Assembly (NCBI GenBank): GCA_050245915.1
Contig: JBFWWZ010000003.1
Location: 1-64,000, forward strand
Direction: 5' to 3'
From: JBDSKH01 sp050245915
GTDB taxonomy: Bacteria; Actinomycetota; Actinomycetes; Actinomycetales; Microbacteriaceae
Length of the DNA stretch: 64,000 nucleotides
This document shows positions 7,552 to 15,918 of this stretch, piece after piece. Each line of letters begins with the position of its first letter. Position 1 is the stretch's first letter. The notes under the pieces were generated by a model, which saw nothing but the letters and a program-made list of their open reading frames with translations, was not told where the DNA came from and ran no database searches. The translations under genes and the position numbers were made by a program.

Positions 7552-8082
7552 CTACAGCTTCTCGGCGCTCACCAGCACCGGGGTGGTGCCCTGCACGTAG
7601 TAGCCGCGGTACTGATGCCCGTTCACGAACGCCCGCATCGGCTCGGGGCTGGAGAGCGCGAACGTCACCTCGCCGATGCTCAGCCGGTACATCGGCATCA
7701 GCGCGCCCCCGCTGACCTGCGCGCCGCCCATGCGGGCGCTCGCCTCACCCGCCGTCCAGATGACCGGGCCGTCGAGCCTCGCGAGCTTGCGCCGGCTGCG
7801 CCAGGTGGTGAACAGGATGACGAGCACCACCGCGATGAGCACCCCGACGATGATCGGGGCCGCCTGCGCCGACGGACCGGTCAGATACATCGGGAGCACG
7901 TACACGCCGATGACGATCATGATCACCACGAAGACCGCCGCCGAGATCAGGTTGAGCGCCTGACTGCGCCCCTTGGTCTTGGTGAGCCGCCCCTGCTGGG
8001 TCGGCCCGAGCCGGCCCTCGCGATTGGCCGCGAGGTCCTCGTCGGTGAAGTTCAGCGCCTCCTGCAGCGTCGGGTCTGCCAT
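7552..8082 (-). CDS. Conserved membrane protein, unknown function
   Basis: 176 residues. The cytoplasmic N terminus (about 1-45) resembles a disordered acidic/basic linker. Two membrane helices follow (near 47-68 and 75-95), then a ~75-residue soluble domain that includes GYYVQGTTPVLVSAEKL at the end. No known motif. A TAGCGT hexamer ends 6 nt before the ATG and overlaps the stop codon of idi, so the gene is read from its own leaderless promoter. Confidence 0.7.
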   Translation of the reverse strand: MADPTLQEALNFTDEDLAANREGRLGPTQQGRLTKTKGRSQALNLISAAVFVVIMIVIGVYVLPMYLTGPSAQAAPIIVGVLIAVVLVILFTTWRSRRKLARLDGPVIWTAGEASARMGGAQVSGGALMPMYRLSIGEVTFALSSPEPMRAFVNGHQYRGYYVQGTTPVLVSAEKL

Positions 8083-8088
8083 GCGGAC

Positions 8089-8094
8089 ACGCTA
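8089..8094 (-). promoter_or_regulatory. Leaderless -10 (TAGCGT)
   Basis: Minus-strand TAGCGT 6 nt before the ATG at 8082; it contains the idi stop codon. Confidence 0.5.
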
Positions 8095-8622
8095 GCGCCC
8101 GAACGCGGTCCATTCCGAGAGTTGCAGAACCAGCCACGGGCTGAACGCGAACGGCGTCGCCTCGACCGCGGCCCGCACACGCTCGGGCGTCGCCCACTCC
8201 CATTCGGCGACCTCGACGTCGGCGGGTTGCGGATCCGTGTCGACGACGGCGCGGAACACCGGGCAGATCTCGTTCTCCACGATCCCGGATGCGTCGGTCG
8301 CCCTGTAGCGGAAGTCCGGGAGCACGGGCTCGAGGGCCGCGATCTCGAGACCGAGCTCGCGCGCACCGCGACGCCGCACGGCATCCCGGACGTCTTCGCC
8401 GGGTGCGGGATGACCGCAGAACGTGTTCGTCCAGACGCCCGGGAAGGCCACCTTGCCCAGCGCTCGGCGGGTGAGCAGCACCCGCCCGTCCGGGCGGAAC
8501 ACATGGCACGAGAACGCCAGGTGCAGCGGGGTGTCGGCGTCGTGGATCACCGACTTGTCGGCGGTCCCGATCGGGGTGCCGAGCGCGTCGACCAGCACGA
8601 CCTGCTCGATGGGCTCTGTCAT
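8092..8622 (-). CDS. idi: Isopentenyl-diphosphate delta-isomerase (type I, Nudix)
   Basis: 176 residues from the ATG at 8622 (a longer frame runs back into the crtE start and is rejected). Interconverts IPP and DMAPP, supplying the primer for CrtE. Family marks: the catalytic Cys in TNTFCGHP near residue 63, the metal-binding HPAPGED-containing Nudix box, and a second active-site Glu in VENEICPVF. It is divergent from crtE with only 21 bp between the starts, which ties it to carotenoid supply. Confidence 0.93.
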   Translation of the reverse strand: MTEPIEQVVLVDALGTPIGTADKSVIHDADTPLHLAFSCHVFRPDGRVLLTRRALGKVAFPGVWTNTFCGHPAPGEDVRDAVRRRGARELGLEIAALEPVLPDFRYRATDASGIVENEICPVFRAVVDTDPQPADVEVAEWEWATPERVRAAVEATPFAFSPWLVLQLSEWTAFGR

Positions 8623-8631
8623 GGTGACCGG

Positions 8632-8637
8632 TAGTCT
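8632..8637 (+). promoter_or_regulatory. Leaderless -10 of the crt operon (TAGTCT)
   Basis: TAGTCT ends 6 nt before the crtE ATG at 8644, so the carotenoid operon probably begins with a leaderless mRNA. The promoter lies in the 21-bp idi-crtE gap; no operator palindrome is seen there. Confidence 0.6.
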
Positions 8638-8643
8638 GCCTGG

Positions 8644-9714
8644 ATGGATGCTTCCGGCCTCGCCGCCGTCGCTCACGAGCGGCAATCGCAGGTCGACGCC
8701 GTGCTGGGGCGCTTCTTCAGCCTAGCCAAGAAGCGCGCCGCCGCCCTGGGTGCGGAGTACGAACAGCTCTGGGTCGAGCTGGAGGCGAACACCGTCGGCG
8801 GCAAGCGGTTCCGCCCGCGCATGGTGTTCGCCGCGTACGACGCGCTCGGCGGCACCGACGTCGAGGCGGCGGCCTACGTCGGCGCCGCGTTCGAGCTGCT
8901 GCACACCGCGCTGATCGTCCACGACGACGTGATCGACCGGGACTTCGTCCGGCGCGGTGCGCCGAACCTGGCGGGTACCTACCGCGACCGCGCACTCGCG
9001 GCGGGTACGAGCCTGGCGGGCGCCGAGCACCGCGGCATCAGCGCGGCGGTGATCGCCGGCGACCTGGCTCTCTTCAACGCGTACCGCCTCATCGACCGCA
9101 GCGGGGTCGGCGACCGGGTGCGCCGACGGCTCATCGAGGTGATGGACGACGCCCTTTTCGCCAGCGCGGCGGGCGAGCTCATCGACGTCGACTTCTCGTT
9201 CATGACCGATGTGCCGCTGGTGGACGACATCCTCACCATGGAGCGGCTGAAGACGGCCGTGTACTCCTTCGAGTGCCCGCTGCAGGCCGGCGCGATCCTG
9301 GCGGGGGCGAGCGAGGAGACCGTGACGACCCTCGGCGACTTCGGCCGCGAGATGGGCATCGCCTACCAGATCGTCGACGACCTGCTCGGGGTGTTCGGAA
9401 CCGAGGCGGAGACCGGCAAGACCACGATCGGCGACCTGCGCGAAGGCAAGCGCACGGTGCTGATCGCCTACGCGACCTCCGCCCCCGGTTGGGACCCGCT
9501 CTCCGACCTGTTCGGCAACCCGGAGCTCGACGACGCGGGCGCCGAACGCCTGCGCGCCCATCTCGTCGCGTGCGGCGCGAAGGCCTTCGCCGAGGGGCTG
9601 GCCAGGTACTACGCCAACCGCGCCCTCGCCCGCCTGGTCGAGCCCCACATCCCGGCGAGCCTGCGCGTCGAGCTGCACCCGGTCGCCGATGCCGTGCTCG
9701 GCAGGGTGAAATGA
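8644..9714 (+). CDS. crtE: Geranylgeranyl diphosphate synthase
   Basis: 356-residue trans-prenyltransferase that condenses IPP units to C20 diphosphate for carotenoid synthesis. The first Asp-rich motif DDVID is at residues 94-98 in HDDVIDRDFVRRG, and the second (VDDLLG) lies at about 244-249. The Gly-Lys-Arg-Phe-Arg substrate-binding segment is at 53-57. It is the first gene of a chain of six genes, each overlapping the next by 4 nt, and starts with a probable leaderless ATG. Confidence 0.93.
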   Translation: MDASGLAAVAHERQSQVDAVLGRFFSLAKKRAAALGAEYEQLWVELEANTVGGKRFRPRMVFAAYDALGGTDVEAAAYVGAAFELLHTALIVHDDVIDRDFVRRGAPNLAGTYRDRALAAGTSLAGAEHRGISAAVIAGDLALFNAYRLIDRSGVGDRVRRRLIEVMDDALFASAAGELIDVDFSFMTDVPLVDDILTMERLKTAVYSFECPLQAGAILAGASEETVTTLGDFGREMGIAYQIVDDLLGVFGTEAETGKTTIGDLREGKRTVLIAYATSAPGWDPLSDLFGNPELDDAGAERLRAHLVACGAKAFAEGLARYYANRALARLVEPHIPASLRVELHPVADAVLGRVK

Positions 9715-10619
9715 CGCGCACCGAGGCCGGGCCGGTCGCCCGGCTCACCCTGTACTCCGCGGTGGCGGAGCAGGCCGCCTCGCTGGTGATCCGGCGGTAC
9801 TCGACCTCGTTCGGCATGGCGTCACGCCTGCTCGGCCGGGCGGTGCGTCAGCCGGTCGAGAACATCTACGCGCTCGTGCGGATCGCCGACGAGATCGTGG
9901 ATGGCGGGGCCGACGAGGCGGGCGTCGAGCGTCAGGTGGCGGCCAGGCTGCTCAACGAGCTCGAGCGGGATGTCGAACGCAGTCTCGAGGAGGGCTACAG
10001 CGCCAACCTCATCGTCCACGCCTTCGCGCGCACCGCCCGCGCCGCCGGGTTCGGCGCGGAACTCACCGAGCCGTTCTTCGCGAGCATGCGCATGGACCTG
10101 TCGCAGACCGAGCACGACGAGCAGAGCTTCCGGGACTACGTCTACGGGTCCGCCGAGGTGGTCGGGTTGATGTGCCTGCGCGTGTTCGTGACGGATGCGC
10201 CGAGGGCGTACAGCGACGACCAGCTCGCGACCCTCGAGGCGGGGGCGCGAGCGCTCGGCGCGGCGTTCCAGAAGGTCAACTTCCTGCGCGACCTGCGTGC
10301 CGACGTCGAATCGCTGGGGCGCAGCTACTTCCCCGGCATCGACGTCGCGACCCTCACCGAGGCGCAGAAGCTCGAACTGGTCGACGACATCGACTCCGAC
10401 CTGGCGGCCGCGGCGGCGACGCTGCCGCTGCTGCCCGCGAGTTCGCGCCGCGCGGTCGCGCTGGCGCACGGTCTCTTCGCGGAGCTGAACCGGCGCATCC
10501 GCCGCACCCCGGCATCCACCCTCATCACCACGCGCGTGCGCGTGCCCGACCCGGTGAAGCTCCGCATCGCCGCCGTGGCCGCGACCGGACGACGCACCGT
10601 CAAAGGAGCACAGGCATGA
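9711..10619 (+). CDS. crtB: Phytoene synthase
   Basis: 302 residues. Joins two GGPP molecules head to head into phytoene (C40). Seen: the YSTSF start of the fold near residue 30, the first Asp-rich motif DEIVD at 60-64, and the second at NFLRDLRAD near 190. The ATG overlaps the crtE stop as ATGA. A longer frame upstream lies inside crtE and is rejected. Confidence 0.94.
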   Translation: MTRTEAGPVARLTLYSAVAEQAASLVIRRYSTSFGMASRLLGRAVRQPVENIYALVRIADEIVDGGADEAGVERQVAARLLNELERDVERSLEEGYSANLIVHAFARTARAAGFGAELTEPFFASMRMDLSQTEHDEQSFRDYVYGSAEVVGLMCLRVFVTDAPRAYSDDQLATLEAGARALGAAFQKVNFLRDLRADVESLGRSYFPGIDVATLTEAQKLELVDDIDSDLAAAAATLPLLPASSRRAVALAHGLFAELNRRIRRTPASTLITTRVRVPDPVKLRIAAVAATGRRTVKGAQA

Positions 10620-12187
10620 CCCGCACCATCGTCATCGGCGGAGGCATCTCGGGCCTGGCGACCGCGGCGCTGCTCGCACGCGAAGGCCACCGGGTGACCC
10701 TCGTCGAGCAGCGCGCCGAGGTCGGGGGCCGCGCGGGGGTGTGGGAGCGCGACGGGTTCCGCTTCGACACGGGACCGTCGTGGTACCTGATGCCCGAGGT
10801 GTTCGATCACTTCTATCGCGTGCTCGGCACGACGGCCGAGCAGCAGCTCGAACTGGTGCAGCTCGACCCCGGCTACCGGGTGTACGGCGAGGGTCACGCC
10901 GACCCGCTCGACGTCTCGGCGAGCGTCGACGAGAACCTGGAGCTGTTCGAGCGTGTCGAACCCGGCTCCGCCGTGCGGCTGGCGAAGTACCTCGACCGCT
11001 CGCGCGAGATCTACGAGCTGGCGAAGCAGCACTTCCTCTACACGACGTTCCAGCGGCTGTTGCCGGTGATGCGCGGCGGCGTCGCGGGCCGCATCCCCCG
11101 GCTGCTGCAGCTGCTGCTCGAGCCGCTCGATTCGCTCACGCGGCGCACGGTGCGCGACAACCGGCTGCGGCAGATCCTCGGCTATCCGGCCGTGTTCCTG
11201 GGCTCGTCGCCGAAGCTGGCGCCCAGCATGTACTCGTTGATGAGCCACCTCGACATGGTCGACGGGGTGTACTACCCGCTCGGCGGGTTCACCCGGGTGA
11301 TCGAGTCGATAGCCGATCTCGCCCGCGCGCAGGGGGTCGATATCCGCACCTCGACGCCGGTGACGCGCATCGTCGTCGACGAGGGGGGCCGCGCGACCGG
11401 GGTCGAGGTGACGGACGCCGCGGGCAAGAAGACGACGGTACTGGAGGCCGACGTGGTCGTCTCGACCGCGGACCTGCACCACACCGAGACCGCGCTGCTC
11501 GATCGCGCCGAGCTGCGCACCTTCCCGGAGGAGTACTGGCAGAACCGTACCGCGGGGCCGGGTGCCCTGCTGCTCATGCTCGGGGTGAGCGGCGAGCTGC
11601 CCGAGCTCGAGCACCACACGCTGTTCTTCGCGAAGGACTGGAACAAGGGGTTCCAGGCGATCTTCGGCGATCAGCGGATCCCCGACACGCTGTCGCTGTA
11701 CGTCAGCAAGACGAGCGGGGTGGACAGCACCGCGCCGGAGGGAGCGGAGAACCTGTTCGTGCTGGTGCCGCTGCCCGCGGACCCGGCGATCGGCAGGGGC
11801 GGGATCGACGGGGCCGGCGACGCCGCGGTGGAGGCGCTCGCCGACCGGGTGATCGCGCAGATCGCGGGTTGGGCGGGCATCCCGGATCTGGCGGAACGGG
11901 TGGTGCTGCGCCGCACGGTCGCGCCCGGGGATTTCGCCGCCGACCTCAACGCCTGGAAGGGGTCGGCGCTCGGCCCCGCCCACACGCTGCGGCAGAGCGC
12001 GTTCTTCCGCGCGGGCGATGTGAGCACGCACGTCTCGAACCTGTACTACGCGGGGTCGTCGACGATCCCCGGCATCGGCCTGCCGATGTGCCTGATCAGC
12101 GCGGAGCTGGTGCTGAAGCGGCTGCGCGGCGACACCTCGACCACCCCGGTCGCCGAGTCGCTGCGCGTGACCAGAACGTCCGCGTGA
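10616..12187 (+). CDS. crtI: Phytoene desaturase (lycopene-forming)
   Basis: 523-residue FAD-dependent CrtI-type desaturase. The N-terminal dinucleotide fold GGGISGLATA is at residues 7-16, followed by the acidic end of beta-2 (TLVEQ). The C-terminal FAD signature YYAGSSTIPGIGLPM is near residue 480. Converts phytoene to lycopene. The start is the ATG overlapping the crtB stop, with AAAGGAG 7 nt upstream. An upstream extension in the same frame lies within crtB and is a shadow. Confidence 0.95.
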   Translation: MTRTIVIGGGISGLATAALLAREGHRVTLVEQRAEVGGRAGVWERDGFRFDTGPSWYLMPEVFDHFYRVLGTTAEQQLELVQLDPGYRVYGEGHADPLDVSASVDENLELFERVEPGSAVRLAKYLDRSREIYELAKQHFLYTTFQRLLPVMRGGVAGRIPRLLQLLLEPLDSLTRRTVRDNRLRQILGYPAVFLGSSPKLAPSMYSLMSHLDMVDGVYYPLGGFTRVIESIADLARAQGVDIRTSTPVTRIVVDEGGRATGVEVTDAAGKKTTVLEADVVVSTADLHHTETALLDRAELRTFPEEYWQNRTAGPGALLLMLGVSGELPELEHHTLFFAKDWNKGFQAIFGDQRIPDTLSLYVSKTSGVDSTAPEGAENLFVLVPLPADPAIGRGGIDGAGDAAVEALADRVIAQIAGWAGIPDLAERVVLRRTVAPGDFAADLNAWKGSALGPAHTLRQSAFFRAGDVSTHVSNLYYAGSSTIPGIGLPMCLISAELVLKRLRGDTSTTPVAESLRVTRTSA

Positions 12188-12519
12188 ACCTGCTCTACCT
12201 GGCCGCCCTGCTCGTCGCGCTGACGGGCATGGTGGTGCTGGACGTGCGCTTGCGCCTGTTCTTCCGCGCGGCGCCGGTGCGGGCGGCGATCGTCATGGCG
12301 ACGGGGATCGCGTTCTTCCTGGTGTGGGATCTCTTCGGGATCGGCGCCGGTGTCTTCTTCCGCGGCCAGCACCCGGGGGTCCTGACCGGCATCCTGCTCG
12401 CGCCGGAGCTGCCGCTCGAGGAGGTCTTCTTCCTCGCGCTGCTCTGCTACACGACGATGAATGCCTATCGCTGGTTGAGCAGCCGCCCGTGGCGGCGTAT
12501 CGAAACCGAGCCGAAATGA
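12184..12519 (+). CDS. crtYe: C50 carotenoid cyclase subunit 1
   Basis: 111 residues with three membrane helices; one half of the heterodimeric lycopene-type cyclase that closes the rings of C50 carotenoids. The conserved ELPLEEVFFL segment is near residue 80. GTG start overlaps the crtI stop (GTGA). The last ~15 residues (RPWRRIETEPK) are encoded by a copy of the palindromic element found elsewhere in the window. Ring type (beta, gamma, epsilon) cannot be told from sequence. Confidence 0.9.
   Translation: MNLLYLAALLVALTGMVVLDVRLRLFFRAAPVRAAIVMATGIAFFLVWDLFGIGAGVFFRGQHPGVLTGILLAPELPLEEVFFLALLCYTTMNAYRWLSSRPWRRIETEPK
12473..12507 (+). repeat. Palindromic element, copy 1 (inside crtYe 3' end)
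   Basis: 35 bp with GGTTGAG at one end, CGAAACC at the other and a CCGCC/GGCGG core. Same family as the copies at 12801, 36298, 42784 and 44920. It is read through in frame and encodes the crtYe C terminus. Confidence 0.6.
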
Positions 12520-12848
12520 CCTACTGGCTCCTGAACCTGCCGTTCCTGGCGGTGGTTGCGGTCGTGGCGCTGGCCGCGATCCTCTCCCGTCGCGCCCCCC
12601 GCTGGCGCGCGGTCGGTTTGACCGCGATCGTGGTGCTGCTGCTCACCGCGGTGTTCGACAACGTGCTCGTCGGGGTGGGCATCGTCGGGTACGACCGTGA
12701 CCTCATCAGCGGGGTCTTCCTCGGGGTCGCCCCGATCGAGGACTTCGCCTACGCGGTCGCGGCGATCGTGCTGCTGCCGTCGCTGTGGGCGCTCCTTGCT
12801 GGTCGAGTGCCGGCGAAGCCGGCGTATCGAGACCAGACCCCCGGATGA
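12516..12848 (+). CDS. crtYf: C50 carotenoid cyclase subunit 2
   Basis: 110 residues, three membrane helices, second half of the heterodimeric cyclase. It carries the PIEDFAYAV signature near residue 75, a counterpart of the ELPLEE segment in the partner. ATGA overlaps on both sides. The C-terminal ~14 residues (GRVPAKPAYRDQTPG) are encoded by a palindromic element and look like an added tail. With CrtEb the pair is expected to give a decaprenoxanthin- or sarcinaxanthin-like C50 pigment. Confidence 0.9.
   Translation: MTYWLLNLPFLAVVAVVALAAILSRRAPRWRAVGLTAIVVLLLTAVFDNVLVGVGIVGYDRDLISGVFLGVAPIEDFAYAVAAIVLLPSLWALLAGRVPAKPAYRDQTPG
12801..12834 (+). repeat. Palindromic element, copy 2 (inside crtYf 3' end)
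   Basis: 34 bp, arms GTGCCGGC and GCCGGCGT around GAA, outer ends GGTCGA and TCGAGACC. Encodes the crtYf tail in frame. Confidence 0.65.
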
Positions 12849-13702
12849 TCCGCGCGCTCTTCCTCACCAGCCGACCGCTGAGCTGGATCAACACCGCCTT
12901 CCCGTTCGCCGCGGCGTACATCGTGGCGACGGGGCGCATCGACGCGACCCTCATCGTCGGGACGCTGTTCTTCCTCATCCCGTACAACCTCGCGATGTAC
13001 GGCATCAACGACGTGTTCGACTACGAGTCCGATGTGCGCAACCCGCGCAAGGGCGGGGTCGAGGGTGCGCTGCTGCACCCGCGCTGGCACCGCGCGACTC
13101 TCGTCGCATCCGGGGTTCTGGCTCTGCCGTTCGTGGTGTACCTGGTGGCGGCGGGCGGCCCGGCCAGCTGGATCGTGCTCGCCGTCAGCTTGTTCGCCGT
13201 GATCGCGTATTCCGCGAAGGGGCTGCGTTTCAAAGAGAGGCCGTTCCTCGACTCGGTGACCTCGAGCACGCACTTCGTGTCCCCGGCGGTCTATGCGCTG
13301 GTGCTCGCGGGCGCGGCGTTCACACCGGGTCTCGTGGCGCTGCTCGCGGCGTATTTCCTGTGGGGGGCCGCGTCGCACGCCTTCGGCGCGGTCCAGGATG
13401 TGGTGGCCGACCGCGAGGCGGGCATCGGCTCGGTCGCGACCGTCATCGGCGCGCGGGCGACGGTGCGTCTCGCGATCGCCCTTTATCTGCTGGGCGGCAT
13501 CCTGTTGCTGTTCACCGGCTTCCCCGGTGCGCTGGCCGCCGTGCTGCCGGTCCCGTACGCGATCAACGCCGCGCCGTGGTGGAACGTGACGGACGAAAGC
13601 GCCCCCACCGCGAATCGCGGGTGGAGGCGCTTCCTGTGGCTGAACTTCGTCACCGGGTTCCTGGTGACGATGCTGCTGATCGCCTATGCCCTGCTGACGT
13701 GA
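12845..13702 (+). CDS. crtEb: Lycopene elongase / UbiA-type prenyltransferase
   Basis: 285 residues, about eight membrane helices. UbiA-superfamily marks: NDVFDYESD near residue 58 (first Asp-rich motif) and a second motif AVQDVVADREAGIGS near 190. In C50 carotenoid pathways this enzyme adds C5 units to both ends of lycopene. ATG overlaps the crtYf stop. It is the last gene of the operon; its 3' end overlaps the convergent regulator gene by 19 bp. Confidence 0.92.
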   Translation: MIRALFLTSRPLSWINTAFPFAAAYIVATGRIDATLIVGTLFFLIPYNLAMYGINDVFDYESDVRNPRKGGVEGALLHPRWHRATLVASGVLALPFVVYLVAAGGPASWIVLAVSLFAVIAYSAKGLRFKERPFLDSVTSSTHFVSPAVYALVLAGAAFTPGLVALLAAYFLWGAASHAFGAVQDVVADREAGIGSVATVIGARATVRLAIALYLLGGILLLFTGFPGALAAVLPVPYAINAAPWWNVTDESAPTANRGWRRFLWLNFVTGFLVTMLLIAYALLT

Positions 13703-14181
13703 CCCTGCGGGCCGCGGTGGCGCATCGGGCGCCGGGCGGCGGGGTCGAATCCGACGTTGCCGGCGATCTTCTCGAGCGTCGCCATGGTGGTGGCGTAGTC
13801 GGCGTCGGGGATGTCCGCGGTGACCCGCGCGCGCACCTTCTGCACGTTGGCGAGGATGGCGTCGTGGACACGCTCGCCGTCGGCGGTCAGCGTGTAGCCG
13901 CCGCCGTCGGAGGTCGCCCATCCGCGGTTCACGAACGCGTCGAGCACGTCGTGCACGGCGCGTCCGTGCTCGCGCCGGGGCGGCAGGGCCGCCTCGATCT
14001 CGGCCGCGGTGGCCGGGCCGGCGTGCAGCGTGGTGAGGGTGCGCCATTCGCGGCGGGTGACGCCGAACGAGGCGAATGCCTCGCGCATCGCGTGCCGCAG
14101 CGGCACCTCGATGGCGCGCAGCCAGTAGCCGAGCGGCCGCTTGTCGGTGGGGATGTCGTGTCGATCGATGTATTTCATCAT
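13684..14181 (-). CDS. MarR-like winged-helix regulator
   Basis: 165 residues. The central region FGVTRREWRTLTTL...ATAAEIEAAL and a wing (GYTLTADGERVHDAI) fit a MarR/winged-helix fold. It shares the RPLGYWLRAI...FGVTRREWRTL pattern with the 137-residue protein at 15485-15898, so the two are paralogs. AAGGA lies 6 nt before the two adjacent ATG codons. It is divergent from another MarR gene; two palindromes lie between them. Control of the neighbouring crt operon is possible by analogy with CrtR of Corynebacterium, but not shown. Confidence 0.75.
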   Translation of the reverse strand: MMKYIDRHDIPTDKRPLGYWLRAIEVPLRHAMREAFASFGVTRREWRTLTTLHAGPATAAEIEAALPPRREHGRAVHDVLDAFVNRGWATSDGGGYTLTADGERVHDAILANVQKVRARVTADIPDADYATTMATLEKIAGNVGFDPAARRPMRHRGPQGHVSRA

Positions 14182-14205
14182 CGGGGGTCCTTTCCAAGGT
14201 CTGAC

Positions 14206-14225
14206 GTTGCATGTCATTGTGCAAC
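14206..14225. promoter_or_regulatory. Palindromic operator candidate 1
   Basis: Perfect inverted repeat GTTGCA-N8-TGCAAC in the AT-richer gap between two divergent MarR-type genes. Half-site spacing fits a dimeric winged-helix regulator. Confidence 0.55.
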
Positions 14226-14228
14226 TAA

Positions 14229-14246
14229 ATGTATGATTACATACAT
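14229..14246. promoter_or_regulatory. Palindromic operator candidate 2 over a leaderless promoter
   Basis: Perfect inverted repeat ATGTATG-N4-CATACAT. It contains the TATGAT hexamer (14232-14237), which lies 7 nt before the ATG at 14245, and it overlaps that start codon. Bound protein would block both polymerase and start, consistent with autoregulation. Confidence 0.65.
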
Positions 14247-14736
14247 GGAAGACGCGCGTCAAGACCCGGTCTCCGTCATCGAGCGGGCGCTCGTCACGAT
14301 GCGCCGCGACCAGCAGGCGAGGCGGCTGCAGCGCGGCATCGGTCCCCGCGGTCACGCGCACGGCCGCGGCCCGGACCGCAGCCTCGGCGGCGCGGCCCGG
14401 TTCCGGATGCTGGACGCGCTCGAGGCGGGACCGCGCACCGTCTCCGAGGTGGCCGCCGCCACCGGCGTCGACCAGCCGCGCGCGAGCCGTCTCGTCGCCG
14501 ACGCCGCCGAACGCGGCCTCGTGCGCCGCAGCACGGATCCGCTGGATGCCCGTCGCGCCGTCGTCGAGCTCACCCCCGCCGGACGCGCGTTCCTGCACTC
14601 GGCGCACGCCTCACGCCGGGACGCCGTGGAAACCGCCCTCGATGGTTTCAGTGCAGCAGAGCGTGAGGAGTTCGCCCTCCTGCTCGACCGTTTCGTAGCG
14701 GGGTGGCCGCGTCAGAACGACAGCTCGGACGGATAG
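14245..14736 (+). CDS. MarR family transcriptional regulator
   Basis: 163 residues. Winged helix-turn-helix: TVSEVAAATGVDQPRASRLVADAAERGLV near residues 67-95, followed by the MarR-typical DARRAVVELTPAGRAF wing. A positively charged His/Arg-rich N terminus precedes it. The start at 14245 is preferred because TATGAT ends 7 nt upstream; an ATG at 14233 lies inside the operator. It converges with the next gene, overlapping by 25 bp. The ligand is unknown. Confidence 0.85.
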   Translation: MEDARQDPVSVIERALVTMRRDQQARRLQRGIGPRGHAHGRGPDRSLGGAARFRMLDALEAGPRTVSEVAAATGVDQPRASRLVADAAERGLVRRSTDPLDARRAVVELTPAGRAFLHSAHASRRDAVETALDGFSAAEREEFALLLDRFVAGWPRQNDSSDG

Positions 14737-15488
14737 TCCCCGCGTGCCGTGAGCACCTCTGCCGCACGCGCGAGGTGCGCCAACGCGAGCGCCTGCGGCC
14801 CGGGGCCGAAGCTGATGCGCGCGACGCCGAGCTCCGCGAGCTGGGCGATCGGCAGGTACCCGTGCCGGCCGATCACCGCGACCGGCCCGTCGATCTCGGC
14901 GACGGCGCGCGTCACCAGCTCGGGCGTCGCGAGCCCCAGGACGAACGCGGAGTCGCCGCCCGCGGCGAGGTAGGCGTTCGCCCGCTCGACGGCCTGCTCG
15001 AAGGTCTCCCCGCGGCGCAGCGAGTCGACGCGCGCGTTGATCGAGAGCGGAACCCCCGCGGCGTCGCCGCCGGCGCGCACCGCGCGAATCCGCGCGACCT
15101 GCTCGTCGAGGGGACGCATCGTGTCGTCGGAGATGCTGTCCTCGATGTTCAGCCCCGCGGCTCCGGCCTCGGCGAGGCGCCGCACGTTCCCAGCGACCCC
15201 GTCGGGGTCGCCGGCGTACCCGCGCTCGAAGTCGACCGACACCGGCAGCGCGGCGGACGCGGCGATGATGCGCGCGGCATCAAGGGCCTCGTCGACGGTG
15301 AGGCCCTCGCCGTCGTCGACCCCCCGCGCCTCCGAGATCGAATGGCTGGCGGTGGCGAGGGCGCGCACGCCGGGAACCGCGGCGACCGCGCGGGCGGATG
15401 CGGCGTCCCAGACGTTGGTGACGATGAGCGGATCACCGGGCACGTGCAGGGCGCGCAGCAGCTCGGCCTTCTGCGCCGTGTCCGTCAC
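14712..15488 (-). CDS. Isocitrate lyase / PEP mutase family protein
   Basis: 258 residues with a complete PEP mutase-type barrel: VTNVWDAASAR near residue 24, the metal-binding DFERGYAGDP near 83, GLNIEDS near 108, and INARVD near 145. The canonical ICL catalytic KKCGH loop is absent, so isocitrate lyase activity is unlikely. These small members act on 2-methylisocitrate-like or oxaloacetate-like substrates. The GTG overlaps the stop of the upstream MarR-like gene (GTGA), so the two form one operon. Confidence 0.85.
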   Translation of the reverse strand: MTDTAQKAELLRALHVPGDPLIVTNVWDAASARAVAAVPGVRALATASHSISEARGVDDGEGLTVDEALDAARIIAASAALPVSVDFERGYAGDPDGVAGNVRRLAEAGAAGLNIEDSISDDTMRPLDEQVARIRAVRAGGDAAGVPLSINARVDSLRRGETFEQAVERANAYLAAGGDSAFVLGLATPELVTRAVAEIDGPVAVIGRHGYLPIAQLAELGVARISFGPGPQALALAHLARAAEVLTARGDYPSELSF

Positions 15489-15898
15489 CCGTCCCACCCG
15501 AGGTTGCGCGCCATGCGCTCGAGCGCGATCGAGGTGGCGGCCTGCTCCTCTTCCGTGAGGCCCTCGGTGAGGGTCGCGCGCAGCTCGTCGACGACGTCGG
15601 CGAGCCGGTCGTGGGCCGAGGACCCGCGTTCGGTGATCGAGTAGACCCCGTCGGAGTGCACCCACCCGCTGTCGACGAGTTCCGCCAGCTCCTCGGCGGC
15701 GGAGGTGCCGTCGGGGTCGAGCGGCATGTCCGTCAGCGCGCCCTCCAGGTCGGCGCCGGAGGCGGGTCCCGACGCCAGCACCCCGAGCACGCGCCACTGG
15801 ATGCGCGTCACGCCATGCTCTTCGAGCGCGGCGGAGAACCTCTCCTCGACGAGGCGGTCGACGAGGGCGAGCCAGAATCCGAGCGGCCTCTCTGCCAT
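15485..15898 (-). CDS. MarR-like winged-helix regulator (paralog)
   Basis: 137 residues; pattern RPLGFWLALVD...HGVTRIQWRVLGVL matches the regulator at 13684-14181 along most of its length. A wing (GVYSITERGSSAHDRL) and C-terminal dimer helices are visible. It is coupled by a GTGA overlap to the PEP-mutase-like gene, which it probably regulates or senses for. Confidence 0.75.
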   Translation of the reverse strand: MAERPLGFWLALVDRLVEERFSAALEEHGVTRIQWRVLGVLASGPASGADLEGALTDMPLDPDGTSAAEELAELVDSGWVHSDGVYSITERGSSAHDRLADVVDELRATLTEGLTEEEQAATSIALERMARNLGWDG

Positions 15899-15918
15899 GC
15901 CTCGAGGGCACCCGCCCC

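Noticed and set aside
12697..14244. A long frame running into the MarR gene from the crt operon
   Set aside because: It is a shadow of crtYf and crtEb in another frame; the regulator has its own -10 and operator.
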